From the NCBI GenBank assembly GCA_019090315.1, contig JAHRWD010000063.1, positions 1 to 45,290 on the forward strand: 45,290 nt of DNA, in the 5' to 3' direction. A model generated the notes under the pieces. That model made no database searches, had not been told where the DNA came from, and saw nothing but the letters and a program-made list of their open reading frames with translations. The translations under genes were made by a program, and so were the position numbers. Origin of the DNA: Pseudomonadales bacterium. GTDB lineage: Bacteria > Pseudomonadota > Gammaproteobacteria > Pseudomonadales > JAHRWD01. Positions 17,515-27,100 of this stretch are shown piece after piece. Every line of letters begins with the position of its first letter. Within the stretch, counting starts at the first letter, position 1.

Positions 17515-18521
17515 CCTAAAGGGATTACTGAATCAAAGGGTGGTGACTGGAACCGTTCAAATGATTTTGAACGATCCAGGTTGGTCGACTCGCTAAAAAG
17601 TTGATAGCTATTGCCACCCTGTTCCTTTGAATGATACATGGCGACATCGGCCTTGCGCATTAGCAGCTCGGGGCTGGGGTTGTTTACTCCGCCCTGAAAC
17701 AGGGTAATTCCAATACTCACGGATGGTTTTAATTGGTGGGTTTCTATTGAGATAATGCTGTTGCGTAGACAATTCAATATCTTGTCTGCAACACTTTGCA
17801 GCTCATCTATTTTTGCGATGCTCTCTATGACGATGACAAATTCATCTCCACCGAGTCGCGCAAAAAAGTCGGAGTTGCGTAGGGTTTGTTGAACCATGCG
17901 GGACACTTCAATCAAAAATTGATCGCCAACCTGATGGCCGTGCGTATCATTGATATGCTTGAATTTATCCAGATCCATCAATAGCAGGCCAATATTGGTA
18001 TGGTATCTCGCGGCACGGCCGATACCCATGGCGATCTGACTCAAATAAGCTGACCGATTCGGCAGTTGGGTCAGGCTGTCTCTTTTCGCCAGTGATTTTA
18101 ATTTGCGTTCTGCCTTGGTTCGTTCAATTGCATAACGAACTGAACGGATTACCGTCAAGCCCTGGGCTGCACCTTTATACAGGAAATCCTGCGCGCCGGA
18201 TTTGATCGCTTCGACAGCAAGATCATCATTGTTTTCACTAGAGAGTATTACGATTGGAGTATTTATCGCCGCTTTACGTACCCTGCCTATAGTGCTTAAC
18301 CCGTAAGAATCGGGAAGTGTCAGGTCAAGAATAACAGCATCAAAAGAACGCTCCTTGAGAATCTGTTCTGTTTCCGCAATAGAGGTAGTTCGGGTGATAT
18401 TTATGTGAATTAATTTGTACTGCTGTATATTAGCCGCGAGCAACATCGCCGCCGAATCACTGTCTTCGACGTGTAATAGTTCGATCGTTTCAACTGTTTT
18501 TTCAGTCTGGCTTTTGATAAT
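17511..18521 (-). CDS. Response regulator with GGDEF diguanylate cyclase domain
   Basis: Predicted two-component-controlled diguanylate cyclase making cyclic-di-GMP. The receiver domain is followed by a GGDEF domain: DAVILDLTLPD holds the phospho-acceptor Asp, RDSLTQLPNR opens the cyclase, RLGGDEF is the intact A-site, and RNSD 5 residues before it is an RxxD inhibitory site. The first ATG (18446) would delete beta-1 and the acidic pocket (ELLHVEDSDSAA). The frame stays open to a stop at 18564-18566, yet contains no ATG, GTG or TTG there. ATT at 18519-18521, 6 nt after AAAGAG, is the best initiator; an indel is the alternative. It ends head-to-head with ftsZ, the stops sharing TTAA at 17511-17514. 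Confidence 0.85.
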   Translation of the reverse strand: MIKSQTEKTVETIELLHVEDSDSAAMLLAANIQQYKLIHINITRTTSIAETEQILKERSFDAVILDLTLPDSYGLSTIGRVRKAAINTPIVILSSENNDDLAVEAIKSGAQDFLYKGAAQGLTVIRSVRYAIERTKAERKLKSLAKRDSLTQLPNRSAYLSQIAMGIGRAARYHTNIGLLLMDLDKFKHINDTHGHQVGDQFLIEVSRMVQQTLRNSDFFARLGGDEFVIVIESIAKIDELQSVADKILNCLRNSIISIETHQLKPSVSIGITLFQGGVNNPSPELLMRKADVAMYHSKEQGGNSYQLFSESTNLDRSKSFERFQSPPFDSVIPLG

Positions 18522-18633
18522 CGGGCGCTCTTTTTTATCAAACCCGCGAATCTTTGTTGAACATTACATATAGTATAGTCAACGGTTCCGGTTTCGCGAT
18601 TTGCCGGCACTTACCGGTCAACAGTTTGCCGGA

Positions 18634-18661
18634 TTGACGCTGCCGTATAGCTTTATATAAT
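18634..18661 (+). promoter_or_regulatory. Sigma70-type promoter of sodN
   Basis: TTGACG at 18634-18639 and a consensus TATAAT at 18656-18661 are separated by 16 nt. The predicted start near 18668 would give a leader of about 170 nt before sodN at 18841. Confidence 0.7.
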
Positions 18662-18726
18662 GGCACAACCGGTTGAGCTGCTTCAATTTATAACCTTGTA
18701 ATGAGTGCGTCTTTATTGTGCTCCTG

Positions 18727-18808
18727 AATCAAGCTTGATTGACTGTAGAACCCTGTCCAAAATCTATTTGATGAGGATGGGATTTCAAAATGGAGGTGTA
18801 AATACCTC
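18727..18808 (+). promoter_or_regulatory. Palindrome and hairpin in the sodN leader
   Basis: AATCAAGCTTGATT at 18727-18740 is a perfect 14-bp palindrome. GAGGT at 18793-18797 pairs with ACCTC at 18804-18808 over a 6-nt loop, ending 21 nt before the AGGAG ribosome site at 18830-18834. One may be a protein site and the other an RNA element. Nothing identifies the regulator, and no known riboswitch was recognised. Confidence 0.4.
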
Positions 18809-18840
18809 GTTACCCTTTTCTGTTTTAACAGGAGCTTAAT

Positions 18841-19338
18841 ATGTTACATCGAATTGTCAGCCGACTGGACAGCCAGATCGGATTTGAAACTGCCTCAGCC
18901 CATTGCGATATCCCTTGCAAAATTTATGACCCAATCAGCGCACAGCTAGCTGCGCTTACTGTAATTCGTATGATCGATCTTCTTGAAGAGCAAAATGGCA
19001 AAGAGCAAAGCATCGCTACCCAGAACACCGTAAGTCGCCTGATTGCTGAGAAAGAAGTACACGGCGCAAAAGTTAAAGACGAGATTCGGGTAATTTGGGG
19101 TGACTACATCAAAACACCTCAGCTCGAAGCGTACCCTGAGCTGCACGAGTTGACCCACAGCATCATGCTGACTGCTTCCAAAGCCAAGCAAGGCGTGGAT
19201 AAGGCAGCCGCTCTTGATTTGCTGACTAAAGTGAATCGATTCGCAGAGATCTTCTGGGCAACCAAAAGTGTTGATACATTCAGCGCAGAATGTCCATATC
19301 CACCTGCACAGCAAGTGGTTTACCCAAAACTGGGATAG
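18841..19338 (+). CDS. sodN: Nickel-dependent superoxide dismutase (proenzyme)
   Basis: Dismutates superoxide at a nickel centre built by the first residues of the mature protein. The 165-residue precursor carries the nickel hook H21-C-D-I-P-C-K-I-Y29 after a 20-residue propeptide that must be cut before His21. Ligands are expected to be His21 (its amino group and side chain), Cys22 and Cys26. The family body is evident in IRVIWGDYIKTPQLEAYPELHEL and FAEIFWATK. Position 27 is Lys where the Streptomyces hook has Gly, and there is a Tyr/Pro-rich C-terminal tail of about 20 residues. AGGAG lies 6 nt before ATG. The sodX protease follows 9 nt later. Confidence 0.93.
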   Translation: MLHRIVSRLDSQIGFETASAHCDIPCKIYDPISAQLAALTVIRMIDLLEEQNGKEQSIATQNTVSRLIAEKEVHGAKVKDEIRVIWGDYIKTPQLEAYPELHELTHSIMLTASKAKQGVDKAAALDLLTKVNRFAEIFWATKSVDTFSAECPYPPAQQVVYPKLG

Positions 19339-19347
19339 ATCGCTCCG

Positions 19348-19647
19348 GTGATTACCATTCACCGAGTAGTCGGACAAAGCATGTCACCGCAGCTCAACCG
19401 CGGTGACTATGTTGTTTTGCTTACCCTGTTTAAGCGGCGTTTTATTCACCCCGGTCAACGGCTAGTGTTCGACCATCCCCAATACGGTCGAATGATCAAA
19501 CAGGTCGTCTCGGTAGATAGCGAACAGCACACCTTCTGGGCAAAAGGCCTCAGTAATGAAAGTGTTTCCATACAGCAAATTGGCGCAATGCCATTTGAAT
19601 CTATCGTTGGCAGAGTGATCTGGTTGATCAAACCATCCCGTAACTAA
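19348..19647 (+). CDS. sodX: Nickel SOD maturation protease SodX (S26 family)
   Basis: Signal-peptidase-like protease expected to remove the SodN propeptide so that His21 becomes residue 1. Its 99 residues carry the S26 Ser/Lys dyad: S11 in VGQSMSPQLNRGD and K51 in GRMIKQVV. No N-terminal membrane helix is evident, so it may be cytoplasmic like other SodX proteins. The start is GTG at 19348, 9 nt after the sodN stop, since the frame needs the VVGQSMSP block. The adjacency to sodN makes the assignment firm. Confidence 0.9.
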   Translation: MITIHRVVGQSMSPQLNRGDYVVLLTLFKRRFIHPGQRLVFDHPQYGRMIKQVVSVDSEQHTFWAKGLSNESVSIQQIGAMPFESIVGRVIWLIKPSRN

Positions 19648-19810
19648 TCTGATTCCAGCTGAATGTAACCTCTGGCTCACGCAATCCCATAAAACCTTAT
19701 CCAGAAAACCACTTCTACATAGCTAAAGCGTGTCTATGAACCGCCGACTCCGGTATCATTGCGGCCCTAAATACTATCCGAGATTCTCCTGCCAGAGGCC
19801 ATTCATCTCC

Positions 19811-22800
19811 ATGCTTCAATTCCAGGGTTCATCTGCCCTTTCCAGTTTTCGTATTACCAAACTACTTAGTCAGCTGAAGAACAGCTCAGGAAACAAAATC
19901 AGTGCTGTGACGGCACGTTATGTACATTTTGTATCTCTACAAGAACCTTTGTCGCCGGATGAAACCAGCAAGCTTGAGCAGCTTCTGAGCTATGGCGAAA
20001 CCCTGAAGCAAGAGGCCAGCGACGCAGGGCTTGAAATACTAGTGATTCCCCGCCTCGGAACCATTTCACCCTGGTCCAGCAAAGCCACGGATATCACCCA
20101 CAACTGCGGATTGACCCAGGTGAATCGGGTAGAGCGGGGTGTGCAATATCATTTGCAGACAACTCAGCCATTAAGTTCAGCAGAGCACGCTGATATTGAC
20201 GCGCTGCTATACGATCCGATGACTGAAACTCTGCTGCCAGTGGACCAGGCAGAACGTATTTTTGAACAACATAGCGCGAAACCACTGCAAAGCGTTCCGG
20301 TGCTAGAGCAGGGTGCCGCGGCGCTGCACCAGGTAAACGCTGATCTTGGTCTTGCATTGGCGGATGATGAGATCGAATACCTGGCGGATAGCTTCCGCGA
20401 GCTTGGCCGAGACCCAAACGATATCGAGCTAATGATGTTCGCTCAGGCCAATTCGGAACATTGCCGCCATAAAATCTTTAACGCTCAATGGACTATCGAT
20501 GGAGAGGAGCAGGACAATTCGCTGTTCGATATGATCCGAAATACCCACAAGCTCAACCCTCAGGGCGTATTAAGTGCTTATTCGGATAATGCTTCGGTGA
20601 TCGAAGGCAGTAAAGCGGGGCGCTTTTTCCCCAACCCTGATTCGCGGGAATATGGCTACAGCCAGGAAGAAATTCATATCCTGATGAAGGTGGAAACCCA
20701 TAACCACCCGACAGCGATTGCACCTTTTCCCGGTGCCGCAACCGGCTCCGGTGGCGAAATTCGTGACGAAGGCGCGGTAGGCCGTGGCTCCAAACCTAAA
20801 GCAGGTTTGACTGGCTTCAGCGTATCCAACCTGAATATCCCTGGATTTTCCCAACCCTGGGAAAATGATTACGGTAAACCAGACCGAATTGTATCTGCCC
20901 TCGAAATCATGACCCAGGGGCCACTCGGCGGAGCAGCGTTTAACAACGAATATGGCCGCCCCAATATCAGTGGTTATTTTCGTAGTTTTGAGCAGCAGGC
21001 CGAAGGCCCAGAAGGGCGGGAGATGTGGGGTTATCACAAACCCATTATGATCGCCGGTGGCATGGGTAATATCCGTGCCCGCCAGGTCGAAAAACATGAT
21101 TTTGCCCCGGGTTCTAATCTGATTGTGCTGGGCGGACCAGCGATGCTGATTGGCCTCGGTGGCGGCGCAGCCTCATCCATGGCTTCGGGCGCTAGCGATG
21201 AAAATCTCGATTTTGCTTCAGTGCAGCGTGATAACCCTGAAATGGAACGCCGTTGTCAGGAAGTGATCGACCGCTGCTGGCAACTTGGTGATGACAATCC
21301 GATTCTGTTTATTCACGATGTCGGCGCCGGCGGGCTTTCAAATGCACTGCCGGAATTGGTGAAAGATGGCGGTGTTGGCGGCCGGTTTGATCTGCGCAAA
21401 GTGCTCAACGATGAGCCAGGTATGTCACCATTAGAGATCTGGTGTAACGAATCCCAGGAGCGTTACGTAATGGCGGTTGATCCGCAACGGATGGATCAGT
21501 TTGAGAAGATCTGCCAACGTGAACGCTGCCCGTTTGCATGGGTCGGCACCGCAGTAGAGGAGAAACATCTCGAAGTAAAAGACGACCAGTTCAACAACAG
21601 CCCTGTTGATCTGCCTATGTCTGTGCTGTTTGGCAAACCACCAGCGATGATACGCGACGTTCAGCGCTTGGATTACAGCAAAGACAGCCTGAATACTGCG
21701 GATATTGAACTGACCGAAGCGGCACGCCGCGTACTGCAACTTCCCAGCGTTGCCTCGAAAGATTTCCTGATCAATATCGGTGATCGATCGATTACCGGAA
21801 TGGTTTGCCGTGATCAGATGGTTGGCCCCTGGCAGGTACCGGTTGCGGATGTAGCTGTTACTTCTAGCTCGTTGGACAGCTATAGCGGCGAAGCGATGGC
21901 GATGGGAGAACGTACACCGCTAGCGCTTATCGATGCTGCGGCATCTGGACGCATTGCAGTGGCAGAAGCGATTACTAATATTGCCGCGGCCTCTATTGAA
22001 AAAATATCCGACATCAAACTTTCTGCAAACTGGATGGCGGCGGCGGGTTACACCGGCCAGGATGAAGCACTATTTGATACGGTTAAAGCGGTGGGAATGG
22101 AGTTGTGCCCTGAATTAGGTATAGCGATCCCAGTCGGCAAAGACTCCCTTTCAATGCGTACGGTTTGGCCGGATTCCTCGAACGATTCCAAAGCGGACAA
22201 ATCCGTAACTTCCCCCCTGTCGTTGGTGATCACCGCATTTGCGCCGGTGACGGATGTGCGCAAAACCAGTACGCCCCAGTTAGTGACTGACCAGGGGGAC
22301 ACCAAGCTACTGCTGATCGACCTTGGTGCAGGTAAAAACCGCCTGGGTGGTTCGGCGCTGGCGCAGGTTTATCAGCAAACCGGAGATCAATCTCCTGATC
22401 TGGAAAACCCGCAAATCCTCAAGGCGATGTTTGAGTTGGTACAAAACCTGCGCAATCAACAGCAACTACTGGCCTATCACGATCGTTCCGACGGTGGTTT
22501 ACTCGTCACGGTTTGCGAAATGTCCTTTGCGGGTCACGTGGGTATTGATATTGAGTTGAATAATAGCAACCTATTGGGCGCACTGTTCAACGAAGAATTA
22601 GGTGCGGTATTGCAAATCAAAACATCGGATTTAGCATCGGTGAATCAGCAAATTGAAGAGCTGGCACTGGGTGAATATTGCAGCTGGATTGGTACCTTAA
22701 ATAGCGCTAACCGAATTCATATCAGCAATATGGGTGCATCGGTATTGTCCGCTAGTCGTACCGAATATCGGCGCCTATGGAGTGAAACCAGTTATCAGAT

Positions 22801-23722
22801 ACAGGCACTGCGGGATAACCCTGAAACCTCATTACAAGAGTTTGATCGACTGCTTGACGATAAAAACCCTGGCCTCAGTGTCGAGCTAGGTTTTGATCCA
22901 CAACAAAACCCGGCAGCACCTTTCATCAATACCGGTGTTCGTCCCCGCATTGCGATATTGAGAGAGCAGGGCGTAAACGGTCAAGTCGAGATGGCCGCAG
23001 CTTTCGAGCGTGCTGGCTTTAACGCGATTGACCTGCATATGAGCGATATTATTTCCGGGCAGGTTGATCTCGATAGCTTTAAAGGATTAGTCGCCTGCGG
23101 TGGTTTTTCATACGGAGATGTATTGGGCGCTGGCGGCGGTTGGGCTAAATCTGTGCTGTTTAACAGCGCCGTGCGGGATCAGTTCCAGCGTTTTTTTGAA
23201 GACCCGAGTACATTTAGCCTTGGGGTTTGTAACGGTTGCCAAATGCTGTCCCAATTACGGGAGTTGATTCCCGGTGCGCAGCATTGGCCCGAATTTGTAC
23301 GTAACCGATCTGACCAATTTGAATCCCGGTTTGTACGTACGCAGATCCAGAAATCCCCATCGATCTTTTTGCAGGGTATGGAAGGCAGTAGCATTCCAGT
23401 GGCCATCGCCCACGGCGAAGGTCGGGTTCAGGCTTCAAGCGAGGCATTAACTCAACTGCGCACTAACCAGCAAATTACCATGCAATATGTCGATAATTAT
23501 GGTCAATCTACCGAACAGTTTCCGGCAAACCCCAATGGCTCACCGGATGGTATAACCGGACTCACCACGGCTGATGGCCGCGTTACCATTATGATGCCCC
23601 ACCCGGAGCGGGTTTTCCGTACCGTGCAAAATTCCTGGTATCCGGATCAATCGTTAGAGCAATGGAGTGAAGACGCTGCCTGGATGCGGATGTTTTATAA
23701 CGCGCGTGTTTGGGTCGGTTAA
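19811..23722 (+). CDS. purL: Phosphoribosylformylglycinamidine synthase PurL
   Basis: Large single-chain FGAM synthase of purine synthesis: FGAR + ATP + Gln to FGAM. From ATG at 19811 it has 1303 residues (E. coli 1295) and begins [19 protein letters not shown], matching the family start; the ATG/TTG candidates further upstream add unrelated residues. The N-terminal PurS-like domain is followed by two AIR-synthase-like halves ([19 protein letters not shown] and [16 protein letters not shown] [12 protein letters not shown]). The C-terminal glutamine amidotransferase has nucleophile C1140 (GVCNGCQML), HGEGR and PHPERV. It is monocistronic or co-transcribed with the small gene 35 nt downstream. 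Confidence 0.97.
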   Translation: MLQFQGSSALSSFRITKLLSQLKNSSGNKISAVTARYVHFVSLQEPLSPDETSKLEQLLSYGETLKQEASDAGLEILVIPRLGTISPWSSKATDITHNCGLTQVNRVERGVQYHLQTTQPLSSAEHADIDALLYDPMTETLLPVDQAERIFEQHSAKPLQSVPVLEQGAAALHQVNADLGLALADDEIEYLADSFRELGRDPNDIELMMFAQANSEHCRHKIFNAQWTIDGEEQDNSLFDMIRNTHKLNPQGVLSAYSDNASVIEGSKAGRFFPNPDSREYGYSQEEIHILMKVETHNHPTAIAPFPGAATGSGGEIRDEGAVGRGSKPKAGLTGFSVSNLNIPGFSQPWENDYGKPDRIVSALEIMTQGPLGGAAFNNEYGRPNISGYFRSFEQQAEGPEGREMWGYHKPIMIAGGMGNIRARQVEKHDFAPGSNLIVLGGPAMLIGLGGGAASSMASGASDENLDFASVQRDNPEMERRCQEVIDRCWQLGDDNPILFIHDVGAGGLSNALPELVKDGGVGGRFDLRKVLNDEPGMSPLEIWCNESQERYVMAVDPQRMDQFEKICQRERCPFAWVGTAVEEKHLEVKDDQFNNSPVDLPMSVLFGKPPAMIRDVQRLDYSKDSLNTADIELTEAARRVLQLPSVASKDFLINIGDRSITGMVCRDQMVGPWQVPVADVAVTSSSLDSYSGEAMAMGERTPLALIDAAASGRIAVAEAITNIAAASIEKISDIKLSANWMAAAGYTGQDEALFDTVKAVGMELCPELGIAIPVGKDSLSMRTVWPDSSNDSKADKSVTSPLSLVITAFAPVTDVRKTSTPQLVTDQGDTKLLLIDLGAGKNRLGGSALAQVYQQTGDQSPDLENPQILKAMFELVQNLRNQQQLLAYHDRSDGGLLVTVCEMSFAGHVGIDIELNNSNLLGALFNEELGAVLQIKTSDLASVNQQIEELALGEYCSWIGTLNSANRIHISNMGASVLSASRTEYRRLWSETSYQIQALRDNPETSLQEFDRLLDDKNPGLSVELGFDPQQNPAAPFINTGVRPRIAILREQGVNGQVEMAAAFERAGFNAIDLHMSDIISGQVDLDSFKGLVACGGFSYGDVLGAGGGWAKSVLFNSAVRDQFQRFFEDPSTFSLGVCNGCQMLSQLRELIPGAQHWPEFVRNRSDQFESRFVRTQIQKSPSIFLQGMEGSSIPVAIAHGEGRVQASSEALTQLRTNQQITMQYVDNYGQSTEQFPANPNGSPDGITGLTTADGRVTIMMPHPERVFRTVQNSWYPDQSLEQWSEDAAWMRMFYNARVWVG

Positions 23723-23757
23723 TTAGAATTAACAGCGGTTAACAAGGATGAACTCCA

Positions 23758-24078
23758 ATGCATAAGCTTTGCGTATATGTACCAACTCCCCATCTGGAGC
23801 TGGTTAAGCAGGCATTGTTTGAAGCGGGTGCTGGCAGGATTGGAAACTACGATAGTTGCTGCTGGCAAACCCCAGGTACAGGGCAGTTCCGCGCCTTGCA
23901 GGGAAGCGAACCATTCATTGGTCAGCTGGGCCGGGTAGAGCAGGTTGAGGAATATCGAATCGAAATGGTTTGTGAAGATTCAGTGATCAAAGCGGTGGTC
24001 AGTGCGTTGCGCGCGTCCCACCCCTATGAAGAACCTGCTTTTGATCTGTGTAAAGTTGAAAATAGTGATCAGTTCTGA
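23758..24078 (+). CDS. YqfO/NIF3-insert-like small protein
   Basis: A 106-residue stand-alone version of the CutA/PII-like domain found inserted in longer NIF3-family (YqfO) proteins. Seen: KLCVYVPTPHLELVKQALFEAGAGRIGNYDSCCWQ, split here by its strand-helix core, a central GQFRALQGSEPFIG, and the closing SHPYEEPAFDLCKV, typical of this family. Its biochemical role is not established. It follows purL by 35 nt with AAGGATG just upstream and converges on pilY1. Confidence 0.8.
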   Translation: MHKLCVYVPTPHLELVKQALFEAGAGRIGNYDSCCWQTPGTGQFRALQGSEPFIGQLGRVEQVEEYRIEMVCEDSVIKAVVSALRASHPYEEPAFDLCKVENSDQF

Positions 24079-24127
24079 CGGTAGAGCGGTTGGAGTCAGG
24101 CCTGGGCTGATCACTGTATGCACCCTC

Positions 24128-27100
24128 TTAGTTACGCCAATCCTCAATTACTCTCCAGGATTGACGACCATCAGTAGTACCAGCTAAACCTAATCCGGTA
24201 GTCTCGATTGCAGCGGTGGAACTTTGGGTGATCACTTGAACATCACCGTCCTCGTTGGTATGGGTGACGGGTTCAGAAGACAAACCTTTTCCAAGAGAAA
24301 CACTGCTGACTGCAAGGTATTCACTATTATTGGTAGTGCCTGAATCAAAACCCAGTGCACCGTGTTCGGGCGCGGTACCACTCTGAAAATCAAGTGCAAA
24401 TAGGTTACTGGTTCCTTCAGGTGCACAGGAATCTGTACCGGGTTGGTAGTCTACAAATAACAGTGTCTTGCCGATCGAATTAGCGACATTGGTTACCCTC
24501 GCGCTGGGATTAGTACCATCGTATTCAAGGTTGATGTACCAACCATCTTTGCCTTGAATGGCCCCCCTCAGGGCATCGGTATCAGAAATTGTCACACTAT
24601 CTATTTCTACGTCGAAGGACGGCCCGTTTGTCGGATCCACTATCGAACCATCAGCAAATACCTGAATATTTGATGAATCCACCATGTCGGAAATAGTTAC
24701 GGCGGAACTGAGAGAATCCTTTATGCCGTAAAATTGCTGTTGTTCGATGCCAATATTGTCATCGTTGGTCAAGAATCGACCTGAACCAACGTAGACCCAG
24801 TATTCCCCGAGTGCATCTACAAGCGTGTAGGGCGCTGCGGTGATGGGTTGGATTGACGCCAACAATGGGCTGAAAGTTGAGCTAGCGGCACTACTAGTGA
24901 CAGTCATGCGCTGTAATGAACCGTTGTTAGTTGATGCGGCATAGCCAGATACTCCAAAATAGACCGCGTCATCATGGTAATCAAAGTCCCAATCTGTAGC
25001 GGTGCTGCTTCCCACGAAGCTGGTTGCGGAAGATAGTGTTTGAGGAAATCCTGAAACCATCCCAGGGGTACGAGGAATGGTCAATGCGGCATCACCCAGA
25101 TCATAAAGATAGTATCGGGCATTCTGGTTGCTGCGACCATTAGTCAGTCCCTGGCTACCAATAGGGCCTGAACCAAAGGCCAGGTACCAATTATTCACAT
25201 CGGGAGTATTCCAGCCGTTAACGATGCCGGCTTTACGCTGTTTGACTAATGTAGGCGCGCCAATGGTGTAACCCAGATTGGGATCAGTAATTTCAGCAAT
25301 CAGGGTTGGTGCTGATTCCGGATCGGTAATGTCTAGCACAATATATGCAGATCGAGTGGTAGTCTCATCCACCGTATCATTGTCGATATCAAGATTATTG
25401 GGGCCACCACCAAAACGCATACCCACAACAAGTATCGTTCCCCAGCCGCCAGGGTGCGTGGAATCATCGGCAAAAATTCTTACATCATGTGCTTTGGGTG
25501 CTCCATCTACATAATAGACGTGTGCATAATTTGGATCTGCAAGCCACTGTAAATGGGGCAATAAATTATGCGGTACGTAGGCCCAAAGCTCCGAGCCAAG
25601 TGGATGAGCAACGGCTGTACTGGTGCTGTCGGTGGTATTAAATGAGCTTGAACTCTCGTCCCAAAAACCAGCGTTGAAAGCGTGTAGCATACCGTCATTG
25701 GCGCCTACGTATAAAACCTGACGGCGCTCGGAATACTGATTAATATAGGCCTGATAGGTGTAGTCGTTGTATTGTGTGTGATAGTTTTTGTTGGGTTTAG
25801 CTACCACGATAGGCGACGAATGAATAATATCCCCAAGCCGCCAAACCTCATCGGTGCTGTCGTTGTTGTAATCGATGGTTCTTGACCTAAAGCCAGTGGT
25901 TGGTGAAGCCGCGTAGGTTGCTCCCTCTTCCCCTCGAATATAGTTAACCAGGTTAGCCACATCATCAGAGGGGACATCGAGGTAGCGGTACATATTGCTC
26001 GAGGTTGCGACAGGAAAGGCCGACGATGTAAAGCCTACGACTTCGCCGCTGCCTACCACACCATCTCCATCAGAGGTTTCGGGGGAGCCATCATCATCAT
26101 CGTCCAGCCAGGTAAATATATGGCGACCAGTGTTGGCCAGCGCACCATAGCTTCTTTGGGTAGTAAGGTTAGATACAGTATTGAGTTGATCCCGCGCATC
26201 CCAGATGCTATCAAGCTCGGCTAAACTATGTGATGTACTAATATTGCTGTTGAAATCCGCTACTGAGTCGTATCGGTACACCTTTGTAACAGCGGCGACA
26301 CTATCATATTCCATCGTAACTATTTTGTCGGTACTGTAGCCATCCAGTGTGTCGTTGCCGTTACTGTCTTCACGCAGTAGCCCCTGGGAATCGATAAAGA
26401 CTGAATGCAATCGACCGCCCCAGGTCACGTTATTACCGGCAATCGTTACACTCGGATCATAAAGTGCTTGATACAGCGCACCTTCACCAGCAATGTTATT
26501 GGAGATCACCGCAGCGGCAGAACCCGCTGAAGTACGGTTTAGAATATCCGTGAAAATCCCAGTGAGGGTATTGCTCAGGGCTGTAGGATTATTGGCCATA
26601 TAGGAAACCGAAGTCCCCCCAGCAATTGCAATGCTATCAAGAATACCAGGAGTAACACCCTCTGGAAGTGCATAACCCACTACGTATGTTCGCACGCCAG
26701 CGGCCAACAGGTTTGCGGCTTCAGTAGCTACCGCAGCTATAGCTACTGTAGGGTTGGTTACAAGGGCCCCAGCCGCATTGGTGGAGGGCAAACCATCGGT
26801 AACCAGAACTACAAAATCCTTACCATCACAAACATTGGCAGGTATCGCAGCTGCTGGGCCACCTTCGCTTGCTGGCAATACCGTGCCATCAAAATAATCC
26901 CTGGCACTTTGTAATGTACCTTCCAGCGGCGTTAAACCGGCATTCTGTAATGGCCATGCCGCGTTGGTAGGTTGGTTATTGACAAATTGAGAGGTGCCCA
27001 GCTTGATTCTTAGTGCATCAATGTGGGGGCCATCTTCGTCCACGTCTCCATCGAGATCAGCATCTGTGCTATCCCTATCAAGCAATGCAATAGGGGTATG

